From contig NZ_JH992945.1 in NCBI RefSeq assembly GCF_000315485.1, forward strand, positions 186,001 to 250,000: a stretch of DNA of 64,000 bases, written 5' to 3'. The DNA is from Bacteroides oleiciplenus YIT 12058. Lineage in GTDB: Bacteria; Bacteroidota; Bacteroidia; Bacteroidales; Bacteroidaceae. The stretch's first letter is position 1; the number at the start of each line of letters is the position of its first letter. The notes beneath the pieces were generated by a model. It was not told the origin of the DNA. It saw only the letters and a program-made list of their open reading frames with translations, and ran no database searches. The position numbers were made by a program, and so were the translations under genes. Shown in pieces: positions 26,096 to 34,280 of this stretch.

Positions 26096-27286
26096 ATGTA
26101 CGGGAAAATGAAAGAACACCTCAGCAACACGCTTGCTGAAATTAAAGAGGCCGGACTCTATAAAGAGGAACGCTTGATTGAGAGTGCACAACAAGCTGCT
26201 ATCAATGTAAAAGGAAAAGAAGTACTAAACTTCTGTGCCAACAATTATCTGGGGCTATCCAATCATCCGCGATTGATTGCTGCCGCCCAGAAAATGATGG
26301 ATCGCCGTGGCTACGGCATGTCTTCCGTACGCTTCATTTGCGGTACACAGGACATTCACAAAGAACTGGAAGCTGCCATCTCCGACTATTTCAAAACAGA
26401 AGACACCATACTTTATGCCGCTTGCTTTGACGCCAACGGCGGTGTATTCGAACCGTTATTCACAGAAGAAGACGCCATCATTTCCGATTCTCTGAACCAT
26501 GCTTCCATCATTGACGGGGTGCGCTTGTGCAAAGCCAAACGTTACCGCTACGCCAATGCTGATATGACCGAACTGGAGAAATGCTTGCAGGAAGCCCAGA
26601 CACAACGTTTCCGTATCATCGTAACAGACGGTGTGTTCTCCATGGATGGAAATGTTGCCCCGCTGGACAAGATTTGTGACCTGGCAGAGAAATATGATGC
26701 TCTGGTCATGGTAGACGAATCGCACTCTGCAGGTGTAGTAGGCCCAACGGGACACGGTGTGAGCGAATTGTTTAAGACTTATGGCCGCGTGGATATCTAT
26801 ACCGGCACATTGGGTAAAGCTTTCGGCGGTGCCATGGGCGGGTTCACTACCGGGCCAAAAGAAATCATCGACCTGTTGCGCCAGCGCAGTCGCCCGTATT
26901 TGTTCTCCAATTCTGTGGCTCCAGCCGTGATAGGTGCAAGTATCGAAGTATTCAAGATGCTGAAAGAAAGTAATGCACTGCATGACAAATTGGTAGATAA
27001 TGTAAACTACTTCCGTGATAAGATGACAGCCGCCGGCTTCGACATCAAACCGACGCAGAGCGCTATTTGTGCCGTGATGCTGTATGATGCCAAATTATCT
27101 CAGGTTTATGCAGCACGCATGCAGGAAGAAGGTATTTATGTAACCGGATTCTACTACCCCGTAGTTCCGAAAGACCAGGCACGCATCCGCGTACAGATTT
27201 CAGCAGGACACGAAAAAGAACATCTGGATAAATGCATCGAGGCGTTTATTAAGGTAGGAAAAGAACTGGGTACATTATCGCGCTAA
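26096..27286 (+). CDS. kbl: Glycine C-acetyltransferase (2-amino-3-ketobutyrate CoA ligase)
   Basis: A 396-residue PLP enzyme of the alpha-oxoamine synthase family. It cleaves 2-amino-3-ketobutyrate with CoA into glycine and acetyl-CoA, completing threonine breakdown begun by the neighbouring dehydrogenase. Blocks CANNYLGLSNHPR, SDSLNHASIIDGVRL, VDESHSAGVVGPTG and GTLGKAFGGAMGG (PLP-binding lysine) are all present. The ATG at 26096 fits the family N-terminus. The stop codon lies inside a strong hairpin. Confidence 0.95.
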   Translation: MYGKMKEHLSNTLAEIKEAGLYKEERLIESAQQAAINVKGKEVLNFCANNYLGLSNHPRLIAAAQKMMDRRGYGMSSVRFICGTQDIHKELEAAISDYFKTEDTILYAACFDANGGVFEPLFTEEDAIISDSLNHASIIDGVRLCKAKRYRYANADMTELEKCLQEAQTQRFRIIVTDGVFSMDGNVAPLDKICDLAEKYDALVMVDESHSAGVVGPTGHGVSELFKTYGRVDIYTGTLGKAFGGAMGGFTTGPKEIIDLLRQRSRPYLFSNSVAPAVIGASIEVFKMLKESNALHDKLVDNVNYFRDKMTAAGFDIKPTQSAICAVMLYDAKLSQVYAARMQEEGIYVTGFYYPVVPKDQARIRVQISAGHEKEHLDKCIEAFIKVGKELGTLSR

Positions 27287-27300
27287 AGCGCGATAATGTA
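27271..27300 (+). terminator. Hairpin over the kbl stop codon
   Basis: A perfect 14-bp inverted repeat (27271-27284 with 27287-27300) covers the last codons and the stop of kbl. It has no T run, so it may protect the mRNA 3' end rather than terminate. Confidence 0.55.
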
Positions 27301-27350
27301 AATTTCCAGCATAGGTTTCTTCGTAGAAGTACTCAGACAAAAGCGAAGAT

Positions 27351-27381
27351 AAAAAAAGCTGCTTGATTTTTCTCAAGCAGC
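27351..27381 (-). terminator. Terminator of the ferritin gene
   Basis: GCTGCTTGA (27358-27366) pairs with TCAAGCAGC (27373-27381). On the minus strand the stem is followed by a run of seven T, an intrinsic terminator for ftnA. Confidence 0.88.
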
Positions 27382-27415
27382 CTCTTCACTTTAGCAATTT
27401 ATATCAAAAAGATTA

Positions 27416-27895
27416 TTAACGTTCACCCAATTTCACATCTACAAAGAAGATGCCCGTAGCACCGGCTTTCTTAATCATATCAACGATGCTTGCAGCAGTA
27501 GCTTCTTCTTCTACCTGCTCGCGGACAAATCCCCACAGGAAGTCCTGAGTAGCTTTATCTTTTTCGGCAGCAGCTACATCCACCAACTTATCAATCATTT
27601 CAGACACACGTCGTTCGTGCTTGTAGACCTGCTCAAATACTTCCAGCGGAGTACCGAAATCATTAGGAACTACATCCAACTTATCAACTTTGGCTTTACC
27701 GCCACGCTTGATTACATAATCGGCCAACGCACAAGCATGCTCATTCTCTTCCGCCCATTGCTTCTTCAACCAATGTGCCATGCCGCAGAAACCTTCTTTC
27801 TCCATATAGAAAGACATTGCTAAATAAAGGTTAGCCGACCACATTTCAGCCGTAATCTGCTCGTTAATTGCATTCTGTAATTTTTCAGTAATCAT
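27416..27895 (-). CDS. ftnA: Ferritin (FtnA-type)
   Basis: A 159-residue bacterial non-heme ferritin that oxidises and stores iron in a 24-subunit shell. The four-helix bundle shows the ferroxidase residues in WSANLYLAMSFYMEKEGFCGMAHW, WAEENEHACALADYVI and REQVEEEATAASIV. Length is typical. It is a single gene with its own terminator; the intergenic region upstream (27896-27973) separates it from the amidase gene on the same strand. Confidence 0.95.
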   Translation of the reverse strand: MITEKLQNAINEQITAEMWSANLYLAMSFYMEKEGFCGMAHWLKKQWAEENEHACALADYVIKRGGKAKVDKLDVVPNDFGTPLEVFEQVYKHERRVSEMIDKLVDVAAAEKDKATQDFLWGFVREQVEEEATAASIVDMIKKAGATGIFFVDVKLGER

Positions 27896-27973
27896 AATCG
27901 TATTTTTTAATTAATTTGAAATCATTACAAAAGTAACAATGACACACATACTTTGTTCATATGATAACATTTT

Positions 27974-28447
27974 TTATATAAAATAATCCGGATTCACCGG
28001 CGTTTCCCCCAGAATATTTGCCGCATCAAAGCAGGGACACTCTTTTATCCACTCTTCCGGTTCTATTTCACCGTTATGATTCAGGTCGGGACTGAGATCG
28101 CGGTGCCCCACTACCCTACTACCGGGATAATCTTTTAACAGCAGCATGACCAACACGCGAAGGGAATGCTTCTGAAAATCAGTTCTTGTATCAGCAGCCC
28201 GACCATTCACATCCAAACCGCCTTCATAACAAATGCCAATGCTGTTAGCGTTGTGACCTTTTGCATGGGCACCGGGCTTCTCAACGGAACGAAGACTTTT
28301 GATATCCCCGTTCTTCCTGATATAAAAATGATAGCCTGCGCCGGAGAAGCCCCGGCACAGGTGATCAGTGGTTAAGTCAAATTCCGTATAGCAACGGTCA
28401 GCGCGGGTGGCGCTGCAATGAATGACAAGTAAATCAATCTTTCGCAT
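27974..28447 (-). CDS. N-acetylmuramoyl-L-alanine amidase (Amidase_2)
   Basis: A 157-residue T7-lysozyme-like zinc amidase that would cut the bond between MurNAc and the peptide of peptidoglycan. Zinc ligands are visible in LLVIHCSATRAD (His10) and RVVGHRDLSPD, and the fold shows GAGYHFYIRKNGDI and NSIGICYEGGLD. No signal peptide is present, as in phage endolysins and in the Bacteroides smalltalk-amidase cassette. It follows the smalltalk gene by 13 bp and the DnaB/HU genes upstream, which suggests a phage-derived module. Confidence 0.9.
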   Translation of the reverse strand: MRKIDLLVIHCSATRADRCYTEFDLTTDHLCRGFSGAGYHFYIRKNGDIKSLRSVEKPGAHAKGHNANSIGICYEGGLDVNGRAADTRTDFQKHSLRVLVMLLLKDYPGSRVVGHRDLSPDLNHNGEIEPEEWIKECPCFDAANILGETPVNPDYFI

Positions 28448-28460
28448 GATTATGAATTTA

Positions 28461-28562
28461 TCAGCGGACGCCTGTCATGGCATGTGCACTCAGCACGCCA
28501 ACCAAAGCAGAAGCCACAGCAATAATTACTTTCAAAATCTTGTCCCAAGTCGTTTTTTTCAT
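28461..28562 (-). CDS. Smalltalk protein, 33 residues
   Basis: A short ORF starting ATG at 28560-28562 and stopping TGA at 28461-28463. The peptide begins MKKTTWDKILKVIIAVASAL and continues with a hydrophobic stretch to a short polar end. This Trp-Asp-Lys start and single hydrophobic helix match the smalltalk family that is repeatedly found just before an amidase gene in Bacteroides. The hydrophobic helix suggests a membrane peptide, perhaps a holin-like partner for the amidase; that role is inference. It is too short for usual gene-calling limits. Confidence 0.82.
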   Translation of the reverse strand: MKKTTWDKILKVIIAVASALVGVLSAHAMTGVR

Positions 28563-28667
28563 ACTTAATTTAGTGATTAATGGTTAGCGATTAGTGATTA
28601 ACGGGCTGCGCAGCCTTTCATTTTTAACTCTTTCATTTTTAATTTCTAACGCCTCCAGCGTTAGAAC

Positions 28668-29168
28668 CTATCCCAGCGGATCTTCTTCAAGTCCTCCTTC
28701 TCCACCGGAATTGCCACCACCTTCTGATGACCCACCTTCTTTATCCTCCGACTTCTCCAATGCAAATGTCACATTCGCCGAACTCCTCGTTGTTGCCGTC
28801 GTCCCATTCACCAGACGCAGTTCCTTGTCCGGAACAAAGCGGATATTCACTTTCTTGATATTCCTCACGGTGCAATCGTCCGACTTCTCCACTCCCGAAC
28901 AGCGGAAAGTCATGTGCAACGTTCCCAATTGATTCAGCTTCACCTTGTCCCCATTGGCAAGATTCGTCTGGACTTCCTCCACCAAAGCCTCAATGACGTG
29001 TTTCACATCACCCTTGGTCATAGCACAATTCTTCTGGATACTGGCGGCCAGTGTATCAATATCCACCGTGCCGCACGTGCGGGGTTTCTGACGAAGATAA
29101 AACAACATTTGCGAGTTCTTATCACTCACGATTTTTCTACGCTTAAAGCGTTCTACAAGTACATCCAT
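28668..29168 (-). CDS. HU-like DNA-binding protein with glycine-rich tail
   Basis: A 166-residue protein. Residues 1-125 form an HU/IHF-like domain of the HU-HIG type, including VDIDTLAASIQKNCAMTKGDVKHVIEALVEEV and NGDKVKLNQLGTLHMTF. The last 35 residues are a low-complexity Gly/Glu/Ser tail (GGSSEGGGNSGGEGG). Such proteins occur in Bacteroidota next to smalltalk and amidase genes. DNA binding is inferred. It lies between the smalltalk gene and dnaB on the same strand. Confidence 0.87.
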   Translation of the reverse strand: MDVLVERFKRRKIVSDKNSQMLFYLRQKPRTCGTVDIDTLAASIQKNCAMTKGDVKHVIEALVEEVQTNLANGDKVKLNQLGTLHMTFRCSGVEKSDDCTVRNIKKVNIRFVPDKELRLVNGTTATTRSSANVTFALEKSEDKEGGSSEGGGNSGGEGGLEEDPLG

Positions 29169-29343
29169 AAAAAATAAGGTTTTGGTTAAAAAAATATTCT
29201 ATAATGCCTATCATTAAGCACTTCACAAAGATACAACATCCAGAAGCCAAAGTCAAGTATTTCGTCATTTATTTGCCGCTAAAACGACAATTATTTTCCC
29301 TCCACAAAATCCGATTTTTTAATTTTCATTTTTTAATTTTTAA

Positions 29344-30720
29344 TTACCTCGCATTCCTCATCATCCACTCCATCGGCGGCACGTACTCCCCTATCTTCGT
29401 CATACTGGCATTGTGCTCGAAGTACACATCCCCCGTCTCTCCATTACGGTTTTTTGCCACGATAATCACGCCCAGTCCCTCCGATGGATACTTGCTCTTG
29501 CGTTCCGTCGGTATTCCATACACAGCCGGACGGTATAGCAACATCACCAGGTCCGCATCCTGCTCTATCGCCCCGCTCTCACGCAAATCACTCAGTGCAG
29601 GCTGATGATCGCCGCGTCCTTCACAGTCACGGTTCAACTGGCAGAGCAGAATCACCGGTATATTCAACTCCTTCGCCATTATCTTCGCCTTACGGCTCGC
29701 TTCCGCCACTTCCTGTTCGCGGTTGCGGTTCTTCTGTCCTGAACCTACCTCGCAAAGTTGCAGATAGTCGATGATAAGGACGTCGCACAATCCTTTGCTC
29801 TTCAACAACCGCGCCGAAGAGCGGATATGATCCATTCCCATCTTCGGATTATCATCCACATAAACAGGCAGGCGCGCCAACTTGCGGGCAGCCTCCAAAG
29901 CCTGTTGCTGCTCGTCGGCAGTCATCAGCCCCGTGCGCATATGGCTGGCATTGATGTCGGCGGCGGCAGCCGTTATCCAGCGGTCGCCCAGTTGCTCGCC
30001 CTGCATCTCAAGGCTATAGACCACCACATGCCTGCCCGCAAGCCCTGCCGTAAGCGCCAGATGCAACCCGAAAGCAGTCTTGCCCACCGACGGGCGGGCG
30101 GCAATGATAACCAACTCTCCCGGTTGCCAGCCCGCTGTCAGCCGGTCCAGCTCGGCAAGTCCGGTAGGGATACCGGTGACACCATTCAGGTTGTTTGCCA
30201 CACGGGCATCCATCAGTTTCAGGGTATCCAGCATCAGCCGGTCCATATCACGCAGATAATCGGCAAAGGCAGCTTCACCTTCCAGATGGTCGGCAAGGTT
30301 ATGCAGCTCCACCAGCGTGTCGGCTATGTCTATCGTTTCATCGGAAGCGGCAGCCAGCAGACGATGCATGCCGATGATAGCCTCGCGCCGCACATACATT
30401 CCACGCAGGATGGCAGCATGCTGCTCCAGATGGGCGGAAGAAGCCACGCGCGAAGTCAGTTGCGTCAGCCGGAACGGCCCGCCCACAGCTTCCAGTTTGC
30501 CACGGGCGGCAAGTTCGTTCTTCACGGTGATGATGTCAATGGATCGGCCCGTATGGTACATAGCCAGCAGGACGGAGTATATCTCGCAATTGTTCTGTTC
30601 GTAAAACATCTCGGCGCGGAGCTTGTCGGCAACGAGCGCCATGGCTGCCGTTTCCAGCAGACAGGCGCCGAGGACGACTTCTTCCAAGTCGGCATCGTGG
30701 GGATTCAGAATTTCAGTCAT
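29344..30720 (-). CDS. DnaB-like replicative helicase
   Basis: A 458-residue helicase of the DnaB family. The N-terminal domain begins NPHDADLEEVVLGACLLE, resembling the usual DnaB helical bundle. The C-terminal RecA-type motor has Walker A AARPSVGKTAFGLHLAL near residue 205, Walker B VLIIDYLQL near residue 300 and the arginine-finger region ESGAIEQDADLVMLLYRP. It is shorter than chromosomal DnaB and is paired with a small initiator-like gene 21 bp upstream. This fits a phage or plasmid replication module rather than the main chromosomal helicase. Confidence 0.9.
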   Translation of the reverse strand: MTEILNPHDADLEEVVLGACLLETAAMALVADKLRAEMFYEQNNCEIYSVLLAMYHTGRSIDIITVKNELAARGKLEAVGGPFRLTQLTSRVASSAHLEQHAAILRGMYVRREAIIGMHRLLAAASDETIDIADTLVELHNLADHLEGEAAFADYLRDMDRLMLDTLKLMDARVANNLNGVTGIPTGLAELDRLTAGWQPGELVIIAARPSVGKTAFGLHLALTAGLAGRHVVVYSLEMQGEQLGDRWITAAAADINASHMRTGLMTADEQQQALEAARKLARLPVYVDDNPKMGMDHIRSSARLLKSKGLCDVLIIDYLQLCEVGSGQKNRNREQEVAEASRKAKIMAKELNIPVILLCQLNRDCEGRGDHQPALSDLRESGAIEQDADLVMLLYRPAVYGIPTERKSKYPSEGLGVIIVAKNRNGETGDVYFEHNASMTKIGEYVPPMEWMMRNAR

Positions 30721-30741
30721 ATTATCCTGTGAATTATAACC

Positions 30742-31356
30742 TTAATATATAAAGTCGTTATCAAACGATTTGTATTCCAGGTAGTGTGCAGCTCTCAGGC
30801 AGTATTGCACATTATTCAGACTATAATAATAATCTTCTATATGCATCAGAGCAAGTTCGCGCTCACGGGCAGACAGTTTTTTCCAGATTTTGGCTATCTG
30901 CCCCTTGTTCTCTACAGGCAGATGCGTCACTTCACTGTATTTGCTGATAAACCGTTGCAGAGCTTCATCTACCGGCCTTTCACCCGACTGTTTCTTACCC
31001 GCGGGAATACCCGTCCAGGCATCATAGTTGGACACACGAATATGACTAGGACAGGCTCCCGGCACTTTCTCCATGGTGCCCTCTACAAAGCAATGTTCAA
31101 AGAAACGCCGGGCATGCGTCCTTGTCCATCCCAATATATCTGCCCACCCGGCAAAAGAAATGATTGACTCTCCCCGCGCACAGATTACCTGCACACCATT
31201 ATAGAGCGTCACCACATCCCGATAGTTAACAAAGGTCAGTACTCTCAGAAATGCCTCCTCTTCACCATTTGCCGCACCTCTCTTTCCATAAACATCCAGC
31301 AGCAATGCCCGGGAAACCATGACATAGCCTGTTTTTAACAAATCATCTTTCATCAA
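30742..31356 (-). CDS. Initiator-like DNA-binding protein upstream of dnaB
   Basis: A 204-residue protein with a winged-helix-like N-terminal half (EEEAFLRVLTFVNYRDVVTLYNGVQVICARGESIISFAGWADILGWTRTHARRFFEHC) and a helical C-terminal half that resembles DnaD or helicase-loader domains. I recognise no exact family. Such proteins placed before dnaB commonly act as replication initiators or loaders in phages (O or DnaD type). The gene starts 176 bp from a 22-bp iteron-like array, consistent with that job. The inference rests on context and is moderate. Confidence 0.6.
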   Translation of the reverse strand: MMKDDLLKTGYVMVSRALLLDVYGKRGAANGEEEAFLRVLTFVNYRDVVTLYNGVQVICARGESIISFAGWADILGWTRTHARRFFEHCFVEGTMEKVPGACPSHIRVSNYDAWTGIPAGKKQSGERPVDEALQRFISKYSEVTHLPVENKGQIAKIWKKLSARERELALMHIEDYYYSLNNVQYCLRAAHYLEYKSFDNDFIY

Positions 31357-31837
31357 TAAAATAGCGTTTTTAAATTAACATCTTTTGCGATTTCCACCGG
31401 CCACCCAAACAGACGTCTTTTCTGAATAATATTGAGTACATTACACAAAGAAGTGAACACCTAAATGAAGGGCAAACGAACACAACATAATTATATTAGA
31501 AGAAATGATATACTAAAGTATATCTATCAGAACAGATGATGTGTTTGAGTCAAACAGATGATGCATTGGGGCCCAACGCATGATGCGTTTGTCCCAAACA
31601 GATGATGTGTTTTCCTTTATTGCCTACCTTAATCAATTTTTCTTTCTTTTTCATTATTCAGTTGTTTACTTATTTACACTTCAAATAAATACATATAATA
31701 CACTCATACTCTGTATTACAAAGCAAAATTAGGAAGTATTACTCAAAGCTCAATAGCAAATATTTACACCAATACAAATATAAACATCACTAAATAAAAT
31801 CATTACAGTTATATAGGCGATTTTTATCACCGGTGAG
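31357..31837. other. 481-bp origin-like intergenic region
   Basis: This gap has a perfect palindrome GATATACT-AA-AGTATATC (31507-31524) directly followed by the 22-bp array at 31532-31619. The remainder is very AT-rich and holds no convincing gene. It precedes the initiator-like gene and the truncated ATPase gene, which point in opposite directions away from it. Confidence 0.55.
31532..31619. repeat. Iteron-like array of four 22-bp repeats
   Basis: Units start at 31532, 31554, 31576 and 31598. The first, second and fourth begin ACAGATGATG, the third ACGCATGATG; the sixteen bases after it vary around a GTTTG...CC core. The period is exactly 22 bp. It lies next to the 18-bp palindrome and near the initiator-like and dnaB genes, so it is a candidate replication-initiator binding array. 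Confidence 0.7.
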
Positions 31838-33265
31838 TTGAACAATTATCGTAAGGGACTGGATGAGCATTGCCAAATTCGTTTTGATTTCTTCTGCGAA
31901 GTTTATGCCGACCTGCTGCCGCAAGGCATCAGGGAAAGACTGGACGAAAAGGACGGAGCCGTCAACCAACTGGACTATTTGGTTTCGGAATGTGAACGTG
32001 CCGGACAGAAGATGTATCTCTTCATCGACGAGTACGACCACTTCACCAATGCCATCCTCGCCGACCCTGAAAGCCTGCACCGCTATACCAACGAGACGCA
32101 CGGCGAAGGTTATTTGCGCGCTTTCTTCAATAAGGTGAAAGCAGGAACCTATTCCAGCATAGAACGTTGTTTCATCACCGGTGTAAGCCCCGTGACGATG
32201 GACGACCTCACCAGCGGATTCAACATAGGAACCAATTATTCACTCACACCGGATTTCAACCAGATGATGGGATTCACGGAAGAGGAAGTGCGCGAGATGC
32301 TGACCTACTATTCCACAAACAGCCCTTTCAAGCATACTGTAGACGAACTGATAGAGATAATGAAGCCATGGTACGACAACTATTGCTTCTCGCAGAAAAG
32401 CTACGGTGAAACCACGATGTACAACTCCAACATGGTGCTTTATTTCGTAAAAAACTACATCATGGGTGGTAATGTCCCGGAAGACATGGTAGAAGACAAC
32501 ATTCGTATCGACTACGAAAAGTTGCGCATGCTCATCCGCAAGGACAAGGAGTTTGCCCACGATGCTTCCGTTATACAGACTCTCGTGAGCCAAGGCTTCA
32601 TCACTGGAGAACTTAAAAAAGGCTTTCCCGCTTCCGGCATCACCAATCCGGACAACTTCGTGAGCCTGCTCTACTATTTTGGCATGCTCACCATCAGCGG
32701 AACACACGAAGGAAAAACCAAACTAACCATCCCTAATCTGGTGGTTCAAGAACAACTCTATACTTACCTACTGAATACTTACAATGATGCAGACCTGAGT
32801 TTCAGCAGTTACGAGAAGAGTGAGCTGGCGAGCCGCCTTGCTTATCGGGGAGATTGGAAAGCTTACTTCGACTACATCGCCGACTGCCTGAAGACGTACG
32901 TCTCGCAGCGCGACAAACAGAAAGGCGAATTCTTCGTCCACGGCTTCACCCTTGCCATGACTGCACAGAACCGTTTCTACCGTCCCGTCTCCGAGCAGGA
33001 CACACAGGCGGGCTATGCCGATATTTTCCTCTGCCCAATGCTGGATATCTACTCTGACATGGCACACAGCTATATTGTGGAGTTGAAGTATGCCAAGTAT
33101 CATGACCCCGAAACCCGCGTGGAGGAACTACGTCAGGAAGCCATCGCTCAGGCCAACCGCTATGCGGATACGGACACAGTGAAACGTGCCGTAGGCACTA
33201 CCCGGCTGCACAAGATTGTGGTGGTATATAAGGGGATGGAAATGAGGGTGTGTGAGGAGGTATAA
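31838..33265 (+). pseudogene. N-terminally truncated AAA-ATPase / PD-(D/E)XK nuclease-like protein
   Basis: A 475-codon frame opening only at TTG 31838 after an in-frame stop at 31814. It belongs to the common Bacteroides AAA-ATPase-like family. The Walker B region is present (QKMYLFIDEYDHFTNAIL) and the C-terminal PD-(D/E)XK-like part ends with FVHGFTLAM and YIVELKYAKY (D/E-x-K). The N-terminal Walker A block that normally precedes FIDEYD by about 90 residues is absent. It is therefore a truncated copy or a remnant, although the rest is intact. Confidence 0.75.
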
Positions 33266-33323
33266 AAGGTACTCTTTTCTTTCCGAAATCCCCCGTCTCC
33301 GGGGGAATAAAAACACGCACGCG

Positions 33324-33617
33324 TCAGCCTGCCTTATGCACAAACAGTAAATCCTCAACCAGCAGGTTGAAGTCCTGTTCACTGATGCAGCCTTCGTGAA
33401 AGTAGAAGTAATGGGTGAGCAAACGGCGCACCTGGCGGATACGACACTCAGCAGTATAACCCTTCCACACACCTACTTTCTTGCTATCCAACGCCTGACG
33501 GATAACAGCTACGTACGGAATAATCAGACTGCGTACATCATCGCCGGGGCGAACCTGTATCTTCTCATTCGGCAAGATTATAGTCACTTCCGGATGGTCG
33601 GCACGAACTATACGCAT
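33324..33617 (-). CDS. Unrecognised protein at the end of the fim locus
   Basis: A 97-residue frame from ATG 33617 with no family I recognise. The segment RIRQVRRLLTHYFYFHEGCISEQDFNLLVEDLLFVHKAG is amphipathic and helical, suggesting a small cytoplasmic protein. Reading upstream, the frame is open with no start as far as a stop in the region of 33690. If ribosomes slip at the A8 run (minus strand, 33664-33671), the 25-codon ORF at 33724 would fuse and give 133 residues. The sequence before the run has the look of a protein N-terminus, so an intact gene may be longer. Confidence 0.45.
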   Translation of the reverse strand: MRIVRADHPEVTIILPNEKIQVRPGDDVRSLIIPYVAVIRQALDSKKVGVWKGYTAECRIRQVRRLLTHYFYFHEGCISEQDFNLLVEDLLFVHKAG

Positions 33618-33646
33618 GGCCTCTGTCCAACGGAAGCCATCTGAAA

Positions 33647-33724
33647 TTACGTCGCGAGTTGTCTTTTTTTTGATGCATCTGTGGCATCAGGTGCCACAAA
33701 GGCACGTCTTCTGAATCTCTTCAT
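33647..33724 (-). CDS. 25-residue upstream ORF before the A8 slip run
   Basis: ATG at 33722-33724, stop TAA at 33647-33649. It begins MKRFRRRAFVAPDATDASKK and then crosses a run of eight A. One added A, or a minus-one ribosomal shift, would join it in frame to the 97-residue protein downstream. Alone it is likely meaningless; with the shift it would be the true N-terminus. Confidence 0.4.
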   Translation of the reverse strand: MKRFRRRAFVAPDATDASKKRQLAT

Positions 33725-33776
33725 TTAAAAAAATAATTAATTGATTAATACGAATCAGTATCTCTGATCCTTTACT

Positions 33777-34154
33777 TTAGAAACAATTGATTTCCTTACT
33801 GGGCACTCTCCACACCACGGAGAAGACCTGTAGCATTGTTTCGCCATCCTCTTTTAATATCTTGAATGCCGGCAGATACCCGCCCGGTTCCAAATCCGGC
33901 AGGGCTACAATGACCCTGTTGTCCGAATACTTATAGATATGACAGATTTCCGTTATCCGCTCTTTATCTGCGGCGGAAATAAGGCACAACCGGATTTCAT
34001 CCAGGGGATACATATCCAGCCCGCTGCCCGATACGATGATAGGAGCCCACGGGGTAAGGGTTCCGTCACGTTTGCCACTCAAAGGGTCATATACCCCGGT
34101 AATGGTGGGAAGCCCTTCGGAAGGGCTTACTAATTCTGTACTGGTTACTGTCAT
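33777..34154 (-). CDS. DUF4469-like Ig-fold protein
   Basis: About 125 residues from the ATG at 34154 (start MTVTSTELVSPSEGLPTITG). The body is similar to DUF4469, an Ig-like domain that in Bacteroidota follows an HU-like DNA-binding domain: SGKRDGTLTPWAPIIVSGSGLDMYP, then NRVIVALPDLEPGGYLPAF. Here only the Ig part exists, so it may be a separated domain or a remnant. A GTG-start extension to 34190 is possible but would run into the CCACAGAGGACACAGAG repeat. The gene follows the fim operon on the same strand. Confidence 0.6.
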   Translation of the reverse strand: MTVTSTELVSPSEGLPTITGVYDPLSGKRDGTLTPWAPIIVSGSGLDMYPLDEIRLCLISAADKERITEICHIYKYSDNRVIVALPDLEPGGYLPAFKILKEDGETMLQVFSVVWRVPSKEINCF

Positions 34155-34172
34155 TTCATTCTGTTTAATTAT

Positions 34173-34259
34173 TTTCACCACAGAGGACACAGAGGTTCTA
34201 ATAATGTATGAATGAGAAGCCTGAAAACTCCGTGCCCTCTGTGTCCTCTGTGGTGGAAA
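34173..34259. repeat. Inverted repeat of CCACAGAGGACACAGAG type
   Basis: 34173-34195 pairs with 34236-34259 with about one mismatch, around a loop of 40 bases. The arm sequence is a common dispersed repeat in many bacterial genomes. It lies between the last fimbrillin gene and the DUF4469-like gene and may act as a terminator-like structure. Confidence 0.65.
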
Positions 34260-34280
34260 TTAAGTTAGTTCAGCACCCTG

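Noticed and set aside
31532..31619. CRISPR array at the second tandem repeat
   Set aside because: Contiguous repeats without spacers; better explained as iterons.
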